This document shows, one piece after another, positions 49,722 through 62,974 of a stretch of 64,000 nucleotides of DNA. Numbering within the stretch: the stretch's first letter is position 1; every line of letters starts with the position of its first letter. This DNA comes from Nymphaea colorata (Eukaryota; Streptophyta; Magnoliopsida; Nymphaeales; Nymphaeaceae). The DNA is taken from contig NC_045142.1 in assembly GCF_008831285.2 (NCBI RefSeq), forward strand, positions 27,045,876-27,109,875. The letters are read 5' to 3'. The notes beneath the pieces were generated by a model. It saw nothing but the letters and a program-made list of their open reading frames with translations, was not told the origin of the DNA and did not search any database. The translations under genes and the position numbers were made by a program.

Positions 49722-52700
49722 ATCATCAATAGGGATTGGAGAGGTTTCTATCTTCCGAACATATATTCTTAAGGAAGCCCCATTTCTTCATCATCTGGAT
49801 TCATCTTCTGGGCTGTCTTTTCTTCTCTCGTTCCTAATTTCTATCTGGGCTCAGCTCCTGGCTGCCGAGGGTTATCACTGATTATTTGTAATAGCAGCTA
49901 CATTTTACAGCACTGTAATCAGTCCATTTTAGAATACAAATCACTGGTATTCTTTAGCTAGAGAACCAGAACGAGTCATTCTTGTTTGTTGTGGAAATGT
50001 TTCGCTTTTGTGAACCGCAAAGCGGCAGGACGTCTCATCATACGATTTTCACAATTTAAAATCTAAAGCAGCATCTTCTGCTGCCGTAAATGCGTCACCA
50101 AGTAAAATCTGCTCCGGACGGAAACCCAAAAAAAGATGAATTGTCCAAGAAGGTACAACCATCAATCGTCCATATAGCAATTTTCTCTCAACGCAGCTTC
50201 ACGTACGCGACTCCGCCCATTTAATGCATTGTCACGCTAGCTTCATCCACGCGAGGGTGGACGACGTTGAGTTGGGTTGTGGACTCAGAAGGTATGACAC
50301 GGGAATTTAACTAAAAATACTTTTTTTTTTGTTTTAACAGGTTACTTGTTCTTAATATATATATATATAGAATTTGCAGATTGGACCGGCCAATGACTGT
50401 AGGTTCTATTAAAAAGCCGCCAGAGTTTGTTGCATAACTTGAATTTTATGACCTTAATTTTTATCAATCCAGACCGTTGAATTCGCTTGATGCACTGTAT
50501 TTTCAGGATTTCTTGTCAACCTTATAGGTGTGAAAAAACGCTTGCAGTTTAGACTAATCAGCTGGACGGCTAATAAAATAGTGGTTGGCCAAATCCTCTC
50601 TATATACGCACGTACACCCGCACACACTTGAATAAAGCATGTTTTGCACTAAACAAATATTCATAACACATTACCATGGAACTTAAAAAATGTGATCTTT
50701 TGACACGAATTTTGAGTGGTTTTTTCTTGATGTCTGATGTAAGGGACCTTAAAACCTATTCATCTCTCTCTCTCTCTCTCTCTTCCTATGTGTGTGTGTG
50801 TGTATACATAATTCATTTGCTAACTGCTATATAAAATATAATTTACTTGTGTAATCATAAATATAAAAATAAATAAATAGGACAACAACCAAAAGTTAAG
50901 AATTCCTATTTTGATGTGCAATCGAGTGCCTTAAATCAAGACGGCATTGATCGGATAAACTGTAAATAAACAAAGAAAGTATTGAGCCTGCAATTACCCG
51001 GCCTAAACTAACCTTAGACGTTTCAGCATCGGTAAGTGACAGAAAGAAAGCTGCATAATTTACTGGTCCAAACTTAAAATCAAAATAACTTAACTCCATA
51101 ATTCATAAATAATAACTCATAATTATCCTAGACTAGCCTTAGACCTATTATCGAAAAACTGAACATAGTAGGATAAGGCGCTGCCAAATGCTGTAAGACC
51201 AAAGCAAAGCAATTGCATAAGCATAAAGAAATAAATATTCCACATAATTCACCAGGAGTTCTCTTTAGACCTTTGAGCTATACTTATCATTATGCTGAGG
51301 CTTATTTACTGTTACACGTTGTATCTACAGGGTAATAATTTTTTTTTTTCTGCTAACCCTTTTTCTTGATGTTAAAAAACAACTAGTTTAGAAAAGCTAC
51401 AAGTTTAAATCCTAGAGTAATTGGTAACAATAACTAATAAACTGGAAATGCTGGTTTAAACGGAGTGGTAGATGGTAACGCTCAGAACAGCAATCGTCTG
51501 CTTCACATTGGAGAGCATTTCTGCTGCATTGCGGTGTAACTCATAAGAATCAACTTAGTAAAGCGACCTTTTTTTTTCCCCACCTATTTTTTACAAGGCA
51601 ATGATGAGGCTATGAATACATAGTTATGTAGTTGTATTCAAGCCTTTGGCCTCTCGCTTTTGTTTTTTTGGTGGTTTCTGAACTTTTGTTTTTTGTCGGC
51701 CAAGGTTGTAATAATCCTTCTCTATTTCCCCATTTTAATGAATAAGTGGAGGAGTGAGAACCTCATAGGCAGCCCTTCATGGAGAAAAATAAGAACAAGA
51801 AACAAGAAGTAAAAAAATTAAGGCTCTAAGGCTAATTAAATTTGAAAGTTCAAGAGAAATATTCCCATGCCGCAATTGGCTACTGAAAGTAAGATTTGAT
51901 GAATCATGCTGGACATGCACCTTGTTGATCTAGAGAATGCCATACCTGCAGTTCTGGAGGACATAATTATCTGAGAGAAGCCCTAGCCAGTCCGTCCCAC
52001 TCTTCATTTGACATCCGAATCAGGTGGCTTGTCTCTTCCCTATGGCTTTAAGCCACAGAATCTGAGTATACTGTTCGCAAGTGCCACCCGATGCATGTTG
52101 TTACTCCAGAACCGCCCATGCTTGGAACTGCCAATCCATCTCAGTTTGAGACACCCCAGCCGGAAACTTCCTCTGAAAGACGACTACCTGAGACCAGTCA
52201 GCTAGTTGACAGCAGATCATATCGTTAGACTGGTCTTTGCTTTTGATGATGGCATGTTTCACAGGGAAATTAACTGCAGTTTTCAATCAGGTCCTTCAAC
52301 TCCAAACAGCAGGAATTCCCACTTGCCCATCCATCAAACAATTGGCTCCCTGTCCATTTCCAACTTCCCAAACCCCAGCCAACCTTGTCTCTAAAGTGCT
52401 TAATTCCCTTCGCTATATATTTCCTTTCAGGCTTTAGATGGAGGAGTCCTGACGGCTCCACCAAATGTACTTCTTGCTGCACGGTTGATCTCATGTTCTG
52501 AATCTAACCAAGGTAGCTCCCTAAAGATTCAGTGCTAGCTGAGTTAATCGGGGGAGATATAAAAAGAGAGATTTGAGGGCTGATAAATTTATTTATGTAA
52601 ATCTTATGAACATATTATGGAAAACGTCACCATGTACGTATCCTTTTAAACATTTGCAGCAAAAATGAAAGCAATTTATAAGTGAAACTGCTAAAGTTTG

Positions 52701-53033
52701 TTTATATGGTTCAATGAAAGCACTGTCACTTTCCCGTCCGTGGTATTACAAAGCGATATGGTTGAGAAAAGTCCATAGTGCAGAATAGTACTATGAACCA
52801 ACTTTCTAGTCTCTAGTAATTGTCACTGGATTATTTTTCAGCCCATGAAGCTTTACCGTGTTAAACTAAACAAACAATACACCCAAATTAATTCCCGTGC
52901 GAAGCTTTCCACTTAGTTTCAATTGCTCCCCATATGCTAATCCTTAAGCTAGCAAAGCACTTGCCTCGCTTGGTAGAATTTGTCCATTGACTGCATTAAA
53001 ACGAGTTTAGCAACACTGGAGGAGCCACTTTTG

Positions 53034-53035
<2 letters not shown>
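49722..53035. other. Downstream flank of GOLD-domain gene; no recognised gene
   Basis: The first few hundred bases should hold the GOLD-gene 3' UTR. Between about 51950 and 52500 several frames stay open on both strands and base composition is less AT-rich, but no domain is recognisable. Short (TA), (CT) and (GT) runs occur at 50357-50370 and about 50764-50802. Confidence 0.5.

Positions 53036-53073
<38 letters not shown>
53036..53073. repeat. (TA)n microsatellite
   Basis: About 19 TA units. The motif TAAAACGAGTTTA-like occurs on both sides (about 52996 and 53083), so the run sits between short direct repeats. Confidence 0.95.
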
Positions 53074-53076
<3 letters not shown>

Positions 53077-54091
53077 GATGCACTAAAACGAGTTTAATGT
53101 TAGAAATAACTTGCTTGTTTCAAGGTCTATAATTGAATCCTTTTTGTTCCAATTTACCAAGTTTTTCGTAGGAAGCTAGTATTGATTCTTGAGTTTGCAT
53201 TGTTTTGTCTACGAGAATAAATAAACTTGCTTCCACAAATTTTTCGGTTCTCAGGAGCCAACCTAGTCAAGGTGACCAATTAACTCAAAAAATTGAATCA
53301 TTTTCGCTACGATACCACTTATTTGACATGCTTACTTTTCACCCATCCAGTGCCAAAGGTTAACCCAGGTGATCTTCAGCCAGACTTCGCTCATCTCAAA
53401 ATAGCAAAAGTTTAACTTCGTTGAATTAGACAATGAGTATAATCCAAGTACTCAGCTTACATTGCTAGGATCCAATAATTGATCGACAATGGCCATGGGA
53501 GTCCATCATAACATGCCATTCTTCTAGATGCGCTGCAACCTTCCAAACAAATTAGGAGAGATTTTGTTTGGAGGAAGTTCCTAGCCGAAGCTAGTTGTCG
53601 ACGTGCAACCTAAGTGGCTAACATCACCATGTTATTGATATGGAGCTTTTACTTTGTCTGACCGACCACCACTCGTGTGCGAAGTTGATACTGTGCATAG
53701 AACATGACCTGTTCGATGGTCCATGACGTCTCAAGGTTTTTGAGCCCATTTGAATTTGCCTTTGCACCTCAACAACGTACATGCCCAAGTGCAAAGCTTG
53801 CTGCTTGAATTATCTTCCATTGCGTCTTCATGTTCTCCATCTAATATTAGACAAAGTTGGTCTATGATAGTAACCTTACTATGTAAATTTTTTCATACAG
53901 TACTACAAAGTCCATGCTGCACATGTACAGTTCGCCACCTGCGTGTCCCTGATTGTAGCTTCTATCGTGCTGCCCAACATAGCATGGTTTCACTATTTGA
54001 TTCTTTCTTAAACACTTGGTTTCCTATACCTGGATATGGGTTTCACCGGATTTTCCCATATATATAGAAATTCAGTAGGACCAAGCATAAA

Positions 54092-54095
<4 letters not shown>

Positions 54096-54125
<30 letters not shown>
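54096..54125. repeat. (TA)n microsatellite
   Basis: About 15 TA units followed by a T-run. Confidence 0.9.
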
Positions 54126-54133
<8 letters not shown>

Positions 54134-56321
54134 TTTTCACAATGAAAATTTGTGGATCTTAAGGAGGCTTTTGATCTCGTCATGTCTTGGAACCGATGGT
54201 CTGATTAACAAGGGGCCCACCTTAAATCCATAACTATAAGAAACCATGGATACGAGAACGGTACATTTGAGATATGCCTTAAATTCAGGCCTGGCTTGAG
54301 ATGCAAGATTTATGAATAAACCTTGGATGTTTCAAACATAGAATTTCAAATCTTTTCTATAAATCAAATATCTAAATTCTTAAAATCTAAGTTTATAAGA
54401 TCTTAAATTACCTTGGATTCAAACGCACCCCTTAGGTTTTGCTATGAAATTAAGAAATCATTATGTCCTTTTAATTTCCATTTACTAACTGAACTCTTGC
54501 GTCGGGTGTGTGTTACATGTTAGATGATCTAATGGAACCTTAATATCGGTTTTTCCGACAGGTCCGTGACACCACAGTTGCTAAAAAAATTGGTGGTGTC
54601 CGGCCGTAGTCTGGATTGGAACCCTTACATTTGTATCCGAATGATGATATAGAAAAGGGAAAGAAAAAGATGGTGCGAAGGGAAAAGCTTTTAGGCAGTT
54701 AGGCAGAAGAATCACAAACCACTGCCAACTTCAGATTTCCTCATACGCAGATGATATTTCGTGTACTTTCCTCAGCACAGTTGAGCTTCAAAAATGCCAA
54801 AGCAAATTACATCAGCTCGTATTTTGAAGCTAAACTGTCCAAAGCTGCAGGTCAGGTGGCATGTACGCAGCTACATTTTTTCGATACATCAAGAGCGTCC
54901 AGCTTTGCCTTCACCTTTTGTGACCAGATAGATGTGTAGAGCATATTCCACGCCCTTTTGTCCCATTCTGAAAACAATTTTTATCGTTTTGTTTTGTTGC
55001 ACATTAGTTTTCTTACAAAGAAAGGAAAAGAAAAAGCTGCCTCAACCCTGTTCAACATTAGCTTCCTGGCACTTTCATTAAATTCTGTCCCTCACTTGTA
55101 TTAAACGTTTATTTGAAATTTTTGGTGCGTCTTTCCTTTTACCTTTCAATCTTTAATATAATTAGAATCTCTTCCATTCTCCGTTTAAATTGGTTACAGA
55201 AGCAACGGAAGGTTGAAGAGAAGAGAAAAAGTTTTTACGGCATTAATTTCAACATCGGAATTTAGGAGAGAGGGCATGTTCAGGGTCACGTGTCGCCGAT
55301 GCCGCATGGAACCCACATCAGACCCGTGTTGTTGCAGAATGCAGAGAGAGTACCATATATCTATAAGTTCCCAAAAAATTGAGGATCTCAGATGCACAGA
55401 ATTGAGAAAGAGCCCCAGGATCCCGAGCGGGAGTCTCAGAAGGGAATCCATGGTTAATTAATTACCGTTCAGTACTAACTGCAGGAAACGGGCGACTCAT
55501 GCAGAATCCTTTTTCTTTTTCCTTTTTTCCTAGATTTATTTCGAGAAAAATAAACCCTTCAGTTTTGTTCTTAAGCCCAACAAGAGAAGGAGAGACGATG
55601 ATGTTTGGAACTCTCAGACCAGTGACCACCATGGTATATAGATCTGTTCACGTGAATGTCAGAACTGTGGTACTCGACATGAAAGTTTGAGCGAGAAAAA
55701 GAAGTGGGTGTCGTCGCTCCAAATGCACATATGCCTCAAACTCTAATTCCTTAAGATTTCCACGGGGTAGAAAATCAATCTCAATCTCTCTCCCTCGGCC
55801 GCAGAAACTGGGCTGAGGATACGTACAAGAAGGTCGTACCTTTTCATGGTAAAGAAATTTTACCAGTAGCTTGCCGTTACATATGGGGGAGGAAAAGCAA
55901 CGAGGAGAGGAAGGAAGAAGGTAGCTGGTGTCCGTGGCGTTGGTGGCGGTGGTGGTGACTGCACAGTGCAGGCTATTGATAAGATGTTACGAGCAGCTAA
56001 AGTGGGAGGGGAGAGCTGGTTGCAGGGACCACCAACCAAGGGGTAGTCACGTGGAAGCAGCCGGACGAAGCAAAAGACGTTCTACTTTTACACGCAAAAC
56101 TGGAAAAAGTAGAGCTCCGCTTCTCAGTTTCTCGAACATTGTGCCCTTTCCGGCCGTGCCTGCCTTTTGATTTCCCCTTTCCCCTCCGCTACTTTCCTTT
56201 GCCTTGTCAATAACATTTAGAAGAGGTTGAATAATGCACACAGGGAGACAAAAAGTATTTGAAAGTATTGCCGACGACAAAGAGATCGAGATGCCAATCT
56301 TCAGAATTAGATGTCCTGCTA

Positions 56322-56343
56322 AGAGAGAGAGAGAGAGAGAGAG
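56322..56343. repeat. (GA)n microsatellite
   Basis: Eleven GA units in intergenic DNA. Confidence 0.9.
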
Positions 56344-58512
56344 GAGAGCAGAGTCGTCAGCACTCAGCAGCTCTCTCCGGCCCCTACAGTTAAGGGCACG
56401 GCCACGATGGTAGTGGAGCTCGCAGGTGAGAGCACCGACGTTTACAGAAAACTCGCATGGCTGCGCCAAGACTACGTGCACCGTGCACGCGCCCCTTTTC
56501 TCTCTCCAAAATTTTGATCAACCCGTCCAGAGCGTGTGTACTAAGAAGCCTGTAAACAAACAGGACAGTCGGCTCCGCTTTTTTTAAAAAAATTCTTCTT
56601 GAAACCAAAGGCATGTGAACTGGTACGTAGTTAGTAGTATATACTTCTCTGTTGAAACAAAAAGTGAAATAAAATATCTTCAAATTTATAGCAGTTGTTT
56701 GTTGAAAAAAAAGTAATATAAAGTATCCTGATGAACACTTTGCTCACACAAACGGACGCACTATTTCCAACTAAAAGTTCAATGGAAAGCATAAAGGTTG
56801 TCAATCTCACTGATGATCATATATCTTATTTGATAATTATATTCTTGCACAGAACCGACACTCTCTCCTACTTATGTATTGGTGACCTTCAGTATCAGCG
56901 GCCGGCCGCTTGGCTGGGAGCTCAAATTCCTGGCCGATAATTACCCTAAGCAACTTATATGTGACTTGGTGAGGTCTGCAGTCAGCAGTTAAACACCAGC
57001 CTCCCCTTCATCTGGAAACCGGGCGCCTACCAATTATGAAAATGGCAGAGCTCATGCTGCTGGTGCAGCACCGTTCATTTCTGCGGCTCGCGCGCCGAGA
57101 ACTGGATCCCCACGGTCATACTTTTTTCAGTTTTGCACTTCACCCGATCGAACTCTGCGGCCTATCTGCCAGCAGGTTAGTCGTCTACTCCAATATTTCT
57201 TTATCATCTGCACTAGTTTCAAAGCAGGTTTAAATCTTAAAGTAGTAGACGAACAGAAATGAGCTTCAGCCTGTTCGGGATATCTTCCTGCTTGTACTCT
57301 CACACTTGATCTTAGAACGAAGGGATAAGACCATGAATATATGGTAATAGAAAATGGCCACACAGGCCATATACTTAAGCAAAAGCATAGGCCTAAATGT
57401 ATATTTCCTTCTCGCCAGAGTCCTTTACCGAGAACACCAATGACATGTAACTTACAGCATTAAATGATGCGAAAAGGCAGGCACCCCGGGAAAAGGTGAG
57501 GGATCTAAACCCCCAAAGACAAAAATCATGTCAAAAAGAAACGAAAGAAAGAAACAAAGAGACGGAGAAAGGGGAAAAACTTGAAGACAAAAAGAAACTT
57601 ATGATGTCACAGACATAAGATATGGCCGTTGTACATGCAAAAGTATAAGTTGTTTGGGGTAACAACAGCTACTCCCAAGCAGCTCTCCACGTGATCAATC
57701 ATGTCCGATGCAGTCAACAAATAGAGGGTGGCTCCAAACTAAGTGACAAGCTCACGCACTTTATCCACGAGCCCTACCAAGGCGGACCAGGCAATGCAAA
57801 CAAGGAGGTACTGGACGTGCCGACTGCAGGAGGGCTGTTAAGGCCAAAATATTCGAAAGTCGACTGTTCGTGTGAGCGGTGAGGACACTGCTTCGCTGCA
57901 TTAAGCCGCTTCGATTCACTGCTCCATGCAGTGCGCCACAGTTTTCTATCTCTTAGAGAGACTTGCATATGTATGCGTCATGCATGAATGTATGTAATTC
58001 CCCCAAGATGTGGTGTTGATGATGATCGTTGCAGCTCAGTCGACCGAGGTTTCGCTTTCAATTAAGTGAACAGTGTGGACCCTTTTGATTTCTGATGAGT
58101 TCTGATCAATGTAGAAAATGATCATATGGCCCCACAGCAGTGATCTAATTAGATCCGACTCCCACTTGGTGCATGGGCTCTGTATTGGGCCTGTCCTCTA
58201 AAGGGCTCATTGCATGGGTTGTTGGTGAACAAGGTCATGTGACGGACCATCACAGGGCCACTTCTTTTTGTTTCTGCATGCATCTTGAAAGTTGAAATGC
58301 TATGGACAAATGAGAAAAATCCATACGCTTCATTCGCCTGTACTTTGATGGAGGGTACTGTTAGTGTTAGCCAGGAGACACCCACCTCTACCGACGTCTT
58401 GATTTGAATGGAGAGGGTGTTTGGAGGTTTCATTGTCTGAGACCATGTCCTGATCTCTCATTCAAACACGCCCGACCCAATATCCTTGAGTGGCCTAGAT
58501 AACTAGGAGGGC

Positions 58513-58839
58513 ATGGATGAGTCCAATGTAATAAAAATTGATCGGATCGGCCAAGCTGCTGGCGAATTAGTGAATGAACTGAATCATAATTCAGCTTGCG
58601 AAAAATTATTAAATATATTAGTTAGACTCAACAAAAATGAAATGAAAAATCTGTATAAACAGTTTAAAAATGAACAGCCATTTAAGCTATTTAAAAACTA
58701 TACAGCAAGTTTCGGCTCTTCTATGTCCAACACGATGTGGGACGTGTGTCATGGAGGGGAATATTGGTCGACCATCAAACATCCTTGGCCTTCAAACATT
58801 CAATCTGCCGAGAAGTTTGTACTGAAAAGCTACGCCTAA
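58513..58839 (+). CDS. Unrecognised 108-codon open frame of distinct composition
   Basis: A single uninterrupted frame from ATG to TAA. The first 75 codons are rich in Lys, Asn, Leu and Glu, with the look of an amphipathic helical segment (for example KLLNILVRLNKNEMKNLYK). The codons are AT-rich (AAA, AAT, TTA), unlike the flanks. The last 35 residues look less regular. No signal peptide, membrane segment or family motif is recognised, and I assign no function. It could be a small gene, an exon of a larger one, an insertion of foreign origin or a chance frame. Confidence 0.3.
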   Translation: MDESNVIKIDRIGQAAGELVNELNHNSACEKLLNILVRLNKNEMKNLYKQFKNEQPFKLFKNYTASFGSSMSNTMWDVCHGGEYWSTIKHPWPSNIQSAEKFVLKSYA

Positions 58840-60929
58840 TTGATTAGAAGCGAAGAAGCCCATCAAAGGCCTATATGTCTGTGTAAGTATGCCCCCGCAA
58901 GCAGTCATGCGTTCATGTATGTGTATGTGGGAGAATAATGGGATGATGAGAGAGGGCCACAAAAAGTAGGAGAGGTTTGAACAAGCTAACGAGCACCGCA
59001 GGAGGTTTCATCTACACCCAAGAAGTACCAGCAGAAAAAGCGCAAAAAATGCACATCATAAAAGCCATGCACCAGGTCGATTCAGATACTGGAAAAAGTG
59101 GAACAATGGCTTCCCTCACATGCACATGCACTTGGCTCCAATTCCACCCGAGGGCCGGTGTCTTCTTCCAACGAAAAGGAAGGGAACCCACACTGTTAAA
59201 CCGAGACAGACGTACTGACAAGAATACCCAAGGATCCGTTGAAGATATTGCTAAATCCGAATTCGATATTTCGTGTTTCAGAGTTTTCACAATGACTTCG
59301 ATGATATGCCATTGTAAAGATAATAATCAAATATGTCGATCATGTTTTGGTTTCCGACTGAGATCATTTCGTGGGGAAGAGGAAAAATGTTATTGCTAGT
59401 ATTTATACATTTCTAACGAATCGCTTTCCTGAGTTAATACAAGTAGGATCAATATTTATGGGCTCGAGGTTTCGTCTTACAAGGGAATATATATGTAGGC
59501 GATAAAAGGCCAGGTGATGCGAACGAGAAGTAGAGATGCTGCTACTCAGCGTCGTCTCTGCACAAAGCCGGCTGTTCATCAACCTATGTGATGAGGACGA
59601 GAGGAGCTAGCGATTCCTTCGGCCTCCTCCTCAGTCCTGTACACGTTTTCTGGCTTTCCAGTATTCTAGACTCCCAGTTCCTTTTTCTCGCTTCGCGGGA
59701 GGGAGAGAGATAGAAAGCGGGGCTTGGAATCAGAAAGGAAAGCTTGGAGAGCTTTGGGGATCTCGTCAAGTGCGTGAGATTCGAGAATGGCCGCGGAAAT
59801 AAAATATTTTAATGGCAGATAAATAATCGCATAGGCTCCCAGAACTTTTGTTGCTTGGATTTAGTGAGATCGAGCTGAGCTCGCGCTTGGCACTGGAGAA
59901 GATGTTGTAGGCTTAAATGTAGAGTTATATGGCGTTGTACGCTTAAATGTAAAGTTCTGAATAGAAGATATCGTTGTTAGCAGAATGGACCCAAACTCGG
60001 TTGCACAGTGCACACCCATTTGATTCGATCGGTTGCCTATTTATGAGTAGTGCTGCATGCGCTTATGTTTTACGTTGTAACTGAAATGTTTGTAATTCAT
60101 TACATATTCAGCTCATCTTGTGAATTCGTTGACTCTTGACATTCGCAGTTTGGACGCCGATTTCAAAATTTAACTGATTATGACAAAATTATAAAATAAA
60201 TACTGTTGCGCCATGCACATTCGAAAAACAGAAAAGAAAAAACCTTTTTCATTCTATCCAAGCCAAACAAAAACTCGATCATTCAAGTGTTATTTTAATT
60301 CGATCGAGTAGTCGTTTTCACTCTCCATGCTGACTTAGAGCCGCACCACAGTCGAGTACAGACTACTGCACGCCTAGCCATGCATCGAATGTGTAGTGCC
60401 ATCAAATAGAGTATAAAGTTGGTATCTATACGCTCTAACATACCATTCTTTTGATATAAAAATTGGAAAAAACGAGTATACTCCACCCAATTAGCATGAC
60501 CTTTTTATCATTAAGTCCACGATTCATATTATAAGTGAGTAAACACTCACAAAACTCTTCTTTTTCTTAATAAGGAACAAGAAGCTAAGGCTTTTCCCCT
60601 TGCTTGTAAGGACAGTTTGGTGTGTTATTGTTTCATGGATCTGTTTTTTGCTTAAAAAACATGGTCAATTCATGAATCAATTGTTACAACATTTCATGGA
60701 CATCTCTCCATGAATTTGTCTTGGTTTTTTTAATAGATTCGTGAGGCACTACCAATAATGTTACATTTATGAAACAACCTGTTAGCGAAGGAGGACTGCA
60801 TTTACTTATGCCAGATCTAACCAAACTATGTCGAACCCTTTGGAGGGCTATTCTCAAAACCAGTGTTATTACATATGATTAATCTGATAGCATCACTACA
60901 TGCCTATATACATTTATATACATGTACAA
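58840..60929. other. Intergenic DNA without recognised genes
   Basis: The frame at 58977-59399 plus (140 codons) has an irregular residue mix and no domain, and I treat it as unsupported. No repeat with clear ends is seen. Confidence 0.5.
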
Positions 60930-61160
60930 ATGCATTTGCTCATGCACCTGATCTATACATGTATGCATGTGCCAACGCATTTGCTCATGCACCCTGATCT
61001 ATACATACACGCATGAAGGATTAGAAATTTCATGTTTAGTAGCTGAGGCCAACTTTGAAAGTCCACGGACGCATTTGCTCATGCACCTGATCTACACATA
61101 TATGCATGAAGGATTAGAAATTTCATTTTAGTCGCTAAGGCCAATTTTCAAAATCCCCGG
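60930..61160. repeat. Three-unit tandem repeat
   Basis: The core GCATTTGCTCATGCACC followed by TGATCTA(T/C)ACAT occurs at about 60932, 60977 and 61072. The last two units share a further block, GCATGAAGGATTAGAAATTT plus a GAGGCCAACTTT / AAGGCCAATTTT part, giving a unit of about 95 bp. The first unit is only about 45 bp. Confidence 0.85.
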
Positions 61161-62836
61161 TTAACTAAACAAGGAGATGAGAGAAGGGCATTCTACTTCT
61201 AAGCGTTGGTGGTGGGAGGCTGTGACCGAATCTCCTCCAATCGGAGCAAGCAAAATAAATGAAGCACCGGTACTTCCGTTCCCTGATCCCACTAGTAGTT
61301 TCGTTAATGTCGAGGGCTCGTTAATTGGGAAAAACGATGGGGGCGGTGTTTGGATATGGGAAATGAAGAGGCCAGCAGCTATATTACATGCAGCAGCAGC
61401 CACCAGCTTACGGACACACGAATCCATGGATGGACTTTGGAGGAAGTGGATTGATTGACAGACGAGGGACGGGTGCCCTGCTCCCGATATTTACCATCAA
61501 AAGGATATGGTCCTTTTACCTAGTCCCCAGTTCTCCCATCTTTATCTTTTTTTTTTTTTTTTGGGTTGATTCTGAAAAGACGGAGGCCGGTGTCCCGGTA
61601 GTTTAGGATCTACGCTCGACTTCTTTACCTCTCCTGCAACGTCAAGTTGTTACAGTATGCATTTTGGTGTTTTCCGCCTTCTACCATCATCGAAATATGA
61701 TGCAGATATTTTCTTCCCCATTAAAAATCTGCCAGCCTCACATTTCCCATTTGCATTCATTTCCGTAGAACAAGCTTTTGGGGTCTCTCGTTTCGTTTCT
61801 GTGTTGGATGACGGAAACCATACACAGTTAAGATGGACAGGTCATTAATGTTTTTTAATGTGATTGAGGCTGAACAGAACAGCCATTGATGATATTGAGG
61901 CTGAACAGAACAGCCATTGATGATATTGAGGCTGAACAGCACTGGATCAATAAGGCACTGACATGTCAGAGACCTGGTCCAATAAAAAAAAAAAAGAGAA
62001 AAAAAAAAAGACAATGTGAATCATTGGACTGGGCATGAATAAGGAAGGGCATATGACCCGTGCCTAGAACCATCCTCTCTGCTTCACTCTCCCTGCGTGA
62101 TCGAGGAAGCGAGCAGTTTGTTCTCTCACAGCATGCATCTCTTCCATCGCCACCTGCTTGTCCAAATGTGTTTATTATGATTGATCCATATGTCATTGAG
62201 AGGTTCAGATACATGGCACAATGAAATGGGCAGAAAGGCTGATACTTCAATCTGTCAAAAATGTTTTAGTTCTGATTTGCCAACACATTAAATGATTCAT
62301 TCACACGAAGCGGGATTTACAAGTCACTTTCCTTTTACGCTTCTCATCTAGAGACAATATTAGAAGCACGCTACCCTCTGAACTATCTTACCGTTCGAGT
62401 CTGCTAAGGCTCCCCAGGGCTGTATTGTGGTGGAGAATTTTTTGAACTAAGTTTTTGCTAAATATTCTAAGAAGGGGATCAGAAGCTGGCTACAAACATA
62501 CGCTATTGAGTTTGCAATATCTTGAAACTTGGGAGTATTTATCATATAATATAGAATGTAGATAGAGTGCACGTGATGGTGAGTTGAAGCTGGGAGAGGG
62601 GAAAGGAAGGGGGCGGGAGTCAAGAATGTTGTGTGGGAGTGGTTGGGTTTACATGGATGGCCTTATTTTTTTGGAAAGCAACTTTATACGATCACCGAAA
62701 AATTAGGCTGTGACAGCGACAACCATATGCAACTCTGCACATGGGCGTTGCTTCCATAAGCATCCTGATTCTCGCCTGGCGCTCCCCCCGCTCCCCCTCC
62801 CATCCTTCACGGCTTCACCCTTCCCTTCGCCCCGCC
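61161..62836. other. Intergenic DNA with a short tandem repeat
   Basis: No gene recognised. Overlapping frames at 61161-61458 on both strands have no known domain. Contains the 31-bp repeat at 61862-61940. Confidence 0.5.
61862..61940. repeat. 31-bp tandem repeat, about 2.5 units
   Basis: The unit GAGGCTGAACAGAACAGCC plus ATTGATGATATT starts at 61866, 61897 and 61928. The first two units are identical apart from the extreme left, and the third is partial. Confidence 0.93.
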
Positions 62837-62974
62837 ATGCCCTCTCTTTGTTTCTTTCCTCTTGTTGTTGCCTTTGCGCTTCTCCAAATGAGTCCAAACC
62901 CACCAGCAGAAGCAGCAGCAGCAGCACCAACACCTGGTCCACCTCCTCCGCTTCCTCTTCTTCCCTTTTCTTGA
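62837..62974 (+). CDS. Possible small secreted Pro/Ala-rich peptide
   Basis: A 45-residue frame with a good start context (cgccATGcc). An N-terminal hydrophobic run (CFFPLVVAFALL) resembles a signal peptide. The tail has AEAAAAAPTPGPPPP, of the Ala-Pro type that arabinogalactan peptides use for O-glycosylation. It lacks the C-terminal hydrophobic GPI signal of classical AG peptides, and an in-frame ATG lies upstream at 62741. In a C-rich region such a frame can arise by chance, so support is weak. Confidence 0.25.
   Translation: MPSLCFFPLVVAFALLQMSPNPPAEAAAAAPTPGPPPPLPLLPFS

Larger units (their letters stand above)
53074..58512. other. Gene-poor intergenic DNA
   Basis: No gene recognised. 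A (TA)n run lies at 54096-54125 and a (GA)n run at 56322-56343. Frames of 60-144 codons (for example 56047-56481 minus, 55213-55461 plus, 57691-57882 plus) have no known domain and overlap others. The block 55500-56500 is less AT-rich and could be a promoter or a non-coding transcript. Confidence 0.5.

Noticed and set aside
56047-56481. 144-codon minus-strand frame
   Set aside because: It passes through a (GA)n microsatellite (Ser-Leu repeats) and has no domain or splice partner.
58977-59399. 140-codon plus-strand frame
   Set aside because: Irregular residue mix with a cluster of Cys near the end but no recognised zinc-finger spacing; no neighbouring exon.
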